Part shown: positions 62,502 through 64,000 of the stretch, piece after piece | Numbering within the stretch: position 1 is the stretch's first letter | Layout: the number at the start of each line of letters is the position of its first letter | DNA from: Bradyrhizobium sp. CCGB01 | GTDB lineage: Bacteria > Pseudomonadota > Alphaproteobacteria > Rhizobiales > Xanthobacteraceae | Assembly (NCBI RefSeq): GCF_024199795.1 | Contig: NZ_JANADK010000001.1 | Coordinates: forward strand, 9,253,329-9,317,328 | Length of the DNA stretch: 64,000 bases | Direction of reading: 5' to 3' | The notes under the pieces: generated by a model | Told to the model about the DNA's origin: nothing | The model's input: only the letters and a program-made list of their open reading frames with translations | Database searches by the model: none | Program-made: the position numbers and the translations under genes

Positions 62502-62768
62502 ATGGCCAATACCACCTCCGCCAAGAAAGCGACGCGCAAGATCGCCCGCCGCACTGCCGTCAACAAGTCGCGCCGCACCCAGATGCGCGGCGCTGTCCGT
62601 ACCGTCGAAGAAGCCATCGCGACCGGCGATCGCGCCGCCGCCGTCAAGGCGCTGGCCAATGCCGAGCCCGCCCTGATGCGCGCCGCGCAGCGCAACATCA
62701 TTCACAAGAACAACGCCAGCCGCAAAGTCTCGCGGCTCACCGCGCAGATCGCCAAGCTCGCCCAGTGA
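62502..62768 (+). CDS. rpsT: 30S ribosomal protein S20
   Basis: An 88-residue basic protein with [21 protein letters not shown], the [17 protein letters not shown] helix and [19 protein letters not shown]-terminus, characteristic of S20. It binds the 16S rRNA of the small subunit. In alphaproteobacteria it commonly precedes dnaA. The AAGGA ribosome site is unusually far from the ATG. A strong terminator follows. Confidence 0.96.
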   Translation: MANTTSAKKATRKIARRTAVNKSRRTQMRGAVRTVEEAIATGDRAAAVKALANAEPALMRAAQRNIIHKNNASRKVSRLTAQIAKLAQ

Positions 62769-62820
62769 TCTAGCAAGTCATTCGATCGGGCGATCCGGTC
62801 GAACATCGCACGCGTCAAAC

Positions 62821-62847
62821 AGCCCGGCATCGCGCCGGGCTTTTTTT
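62821..62847 (+). terminator. rpsT intrinsic terminator
   Basis: AGCCCGGC (62821-62828) pairs with GCCGGGCT (62834-62841) around ATCGC, followed by seven T. It ends the rpsT transcript about 50 bases after the stop. Confidence 0.9.
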
Positions 62848-63033
62848 GTTGTCTGTCATATTCACGCATGCAGTCGCTCTTCGCCTGGAAGATTTGCATC
62901 GTCCGCATGATGATGCGTTCCGTAATTTTACCGCGTGTGATTTTGCAACAGCGGAAACTTTCACTGCATTGCAAAAACCCCTGCGAGGCGGGCGCAAGTT
63001 GAATTCCCGGGGGTACGAGTTCTGCACACCGTA

Positions 63034-63076
63034 GTTTCACAGGATCGCGATACGCGAGGGAGTTACCCTGTGAAAC
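63034..63076. repeat. GTTTCACAGG inverted repeat
   Basis: Perfect 10-base arms GTTTCACAGG (63034-63043) and CCTGTGAAAC (63067-63076) separated by 23 bases. It lies among the DnaA-box-like nonamers; could be an operator or cruciform. Confidence 0.5.
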
Positions 63077-63676
63077 GAGACTCAAAAAACGATGTCTCGC
63101 TAATCACTTATCGACATAGTGGCGACAAGCATTTGGAAAACTCGCTCGCGCGTCGAGAGCGTGACGCTTTTGTAAAAATAATTTGGCAGCGGCCCAGAAT
63201 TGTCACATGACGCGCCGCGTCTTCGAATCTGTGCACGAATCCAAAAACTTGCTCCGAAGCCTGTGAACAACTCCTGCGCGGCGTTAACGCAGATCAAGTT
63301 TTTTGATGCCTCAAGTGTGAATCAATTCCGTTGCGAGTCTTTCCGCATAGTGTATTCCTTAAGTGGTCAGCGGCGCCCACGATCTAGAGACCAGCGCGGT
63401 ATCGGAAACGGGGCGAGCGTGCAAATCGGCGGCGGTGTGCACGTAGGCGACGCTTCAAAAAGCGATTGTCGGTTCAAAACCCATTGCAAGATGGGAATGG
63501 TAGTTCTTTGTCTGAATGTCTCCAAGCGGGATCTTCCCGTTCGTGCCTGGCACATATGAGAGACGTCGCGAAGCTACCCCGGCACGCATGAGGGCGAAGT
63601 CGAGCGGACGACTAGTACTCGGGCAGGCATCCGCGACGGGAGTTCGACGCGGTTGTCTTTTAGACACGCAGGACCT

Positions 63677-63696
63677 TGCCGTGAGCAATCACGGCA
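63677..63696 (+). promoter_or_regulatory. GNRA-tetraloop hairpin before a small ORF
   Basis: TGCCGTGA (63677-63684) and TCACGGCA (63689-63696) enclose GCAA, a stable GNRA tetraloop. It stands five bases before the GGGGAGG ribosome site of the 63712 frame, so it could tune access to that start. Confidence 0.5.
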
Positions 63697-63711
63697 GGAC
63701 GGGGAGGTATC

Positions 63712-63825
63712 ATGTCTTACGGACTCAACGCGGTATTGAAACAAGTCTCCAATCCCAATGATGCCGGTTTAGATCAGTCCGACCTTCAGCCTCCCGCGTG
63801 TGACGGAGCGCCGAGTACGCGCTGA
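63712..63825 (+). CDS. possible 37-residue small protein
   Basis: An ATG preceded at five to six bases by GGGGAGG opens a frame MSYGLNAVLKQVSNPNDAGL followed by an acidic/Cys segment and TGA. The ribosome site is one of the best in the window. The residues do not match a family I know. It may be a small regulatory protein, a leader peptide or chance; position upstream of a likely dnaA makes it worth testing. Confidence 0.3.
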   Translation: MSYGLNAVLKQVSNPNDAGLDQSDLQPPACDGAPSTR

Positions 63826-64000
63826 CCTCGCGACCCCTCCATCTCTGACATCACTGATCCGACCCGCGGCGTTCGCGCCGAACGGCGGAGCCGTGTCCGA
63901 CGATGGACTCGCTTGAGGTCGTGCCATTCCAAGGATCCTGGCAGGAACCTTGCGTGGCACTCACAACGCAACTTTATCTCTCAATAGAAGTTTTTTGACG

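Larger units (their letters stand above)
62850..64000. other. gene-poor region after rpsT, probable dnaA upstream/origin-like DNA
   Basis: This 1.15-kb stretch carries no long conserved gene; the readable frames of 60 to 120 residues lack ribosome sites and family patterns. It is AT-richer than the window average to the eye. It contains near-DnaA-box nonamers TTCTGCACA (63020), TTATCGACA (63108), TGTGAACAA (63262, reverse) and TGTGAATCA (63316, reverse), each one base off TTATNCACA, and a 10-bp inverted repeat (63034-63076). The order rpsT then dnaA is usual in related genomes, but dnaA itself would start beyond 64000. Separate from the small frame at 63712. Confidence 0.45.

Noticed and set aside
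63200..63559. 119-residue frame in the post-rpsT region
   Set aside because: No ribosome site or family pattern; overlaps DnaA-box-like elements.

Overview
The window reads as chromosome of a high-GC alphaproteobacterium of the Bradyrhizobium/Rhodopseudomonas type. This rests on a RegB/RegA-type redox two-component pair, an MmcB-family protein, tandem DUF3551 exported proteins, a TctC-type binding protein, several families of long palindromic intergenic repeats of the kind common in Bradyrhizobium, and rpsT followed by an AT-richer gene-poor stretch such as lies before dnaA in related genomes. No species call is possible from the text alone. There is no prophage, transposase, CRISPR array, rRNA operon or obvious genomic island; the content is ordinary dense chromosome with small, mostly independent transcription units.

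Layout. 0-5.5 kb: an exported-looking orphan, a YgjP-like metallopeptidase, intracellular PHB depolymerase phaZ and an ABC-2 exporter pair. 5.5-8.1 kb: regS-regR and mmcB. 8.4-12.7 kb: two convergent GH13 enzymes (TreS-like and alpha-glucosidase) and a metallo-beta-lactamase-fold hydrolase. 12.7-21.8 kb: an HxlR regulator divergent from a small monooxygenase, a PHB-depolymerase-type esterase, an MFS pump, SthA transhydrogenase, a luciferase-like flavin monooxygenase, a P450 and an SDR. 21.9-26.6 kb: an HWE-type histidine kinase, a GGDEF/EAL protein and a sigma54 activator. 26.7-31.8 kb: a five-gene branched-chain-amino-acid-type ABC importer with a good -24/-12 promoter lying between the activator and the operon. 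31.9-36.1 kb: two more cyclic-di-GMP proteins, followed by tRNA-Arg(CCG).

36.3-41.9 kb holds small conserved proteins, TspO, DNA polymerase IV, a 3-methyladenine glycosylase, a metallophosphoesterase, a stand-alone cyclic-nucleotide-binding domain and a GNAT. 42-45.5 kb is a minus-strand block: membrane protein, winged-helix regulator, a UppS-family prenyltransferase and a BchE-like cobalamin/radical-SAM protein. A 17-bp palindrome occurs both in the block's promoter and exactly over the UppS start codon. 45.7-53.9 kb: a trypsin-like protease, a DUF899 / SRPBCC / ArsR set, the DUF3551 pair, TctC, a VOC protein, an acyl-CoA ligase and an HD-GYP protein. 54.2-62.1 kb: a Tat-exported IorAB-type molybdenum oxidoreductase, hydrolases, a Wza-like lipoprotein and MsrA. 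62.5-64 kb: rpsT and 1.2 kb of unassigned leader/origin-like sequence.

Themes: redox and xenobiotic handling (RegSR, SthA, P450, flavin monooxygenase, HxlR unit, IorAB, MsrA, dienelactone hydrolase), carbon storage (PhaZ, TreS, alpha-glucosidase) and cyclic-di-GMP signalling (four proteins). The most testable new ideas are the sigma54 activator/ABC operon circuit, the winged-helix operator centred on the uppS-like ATG, an apparently leaderless arsR, and the structured region after rpsT.
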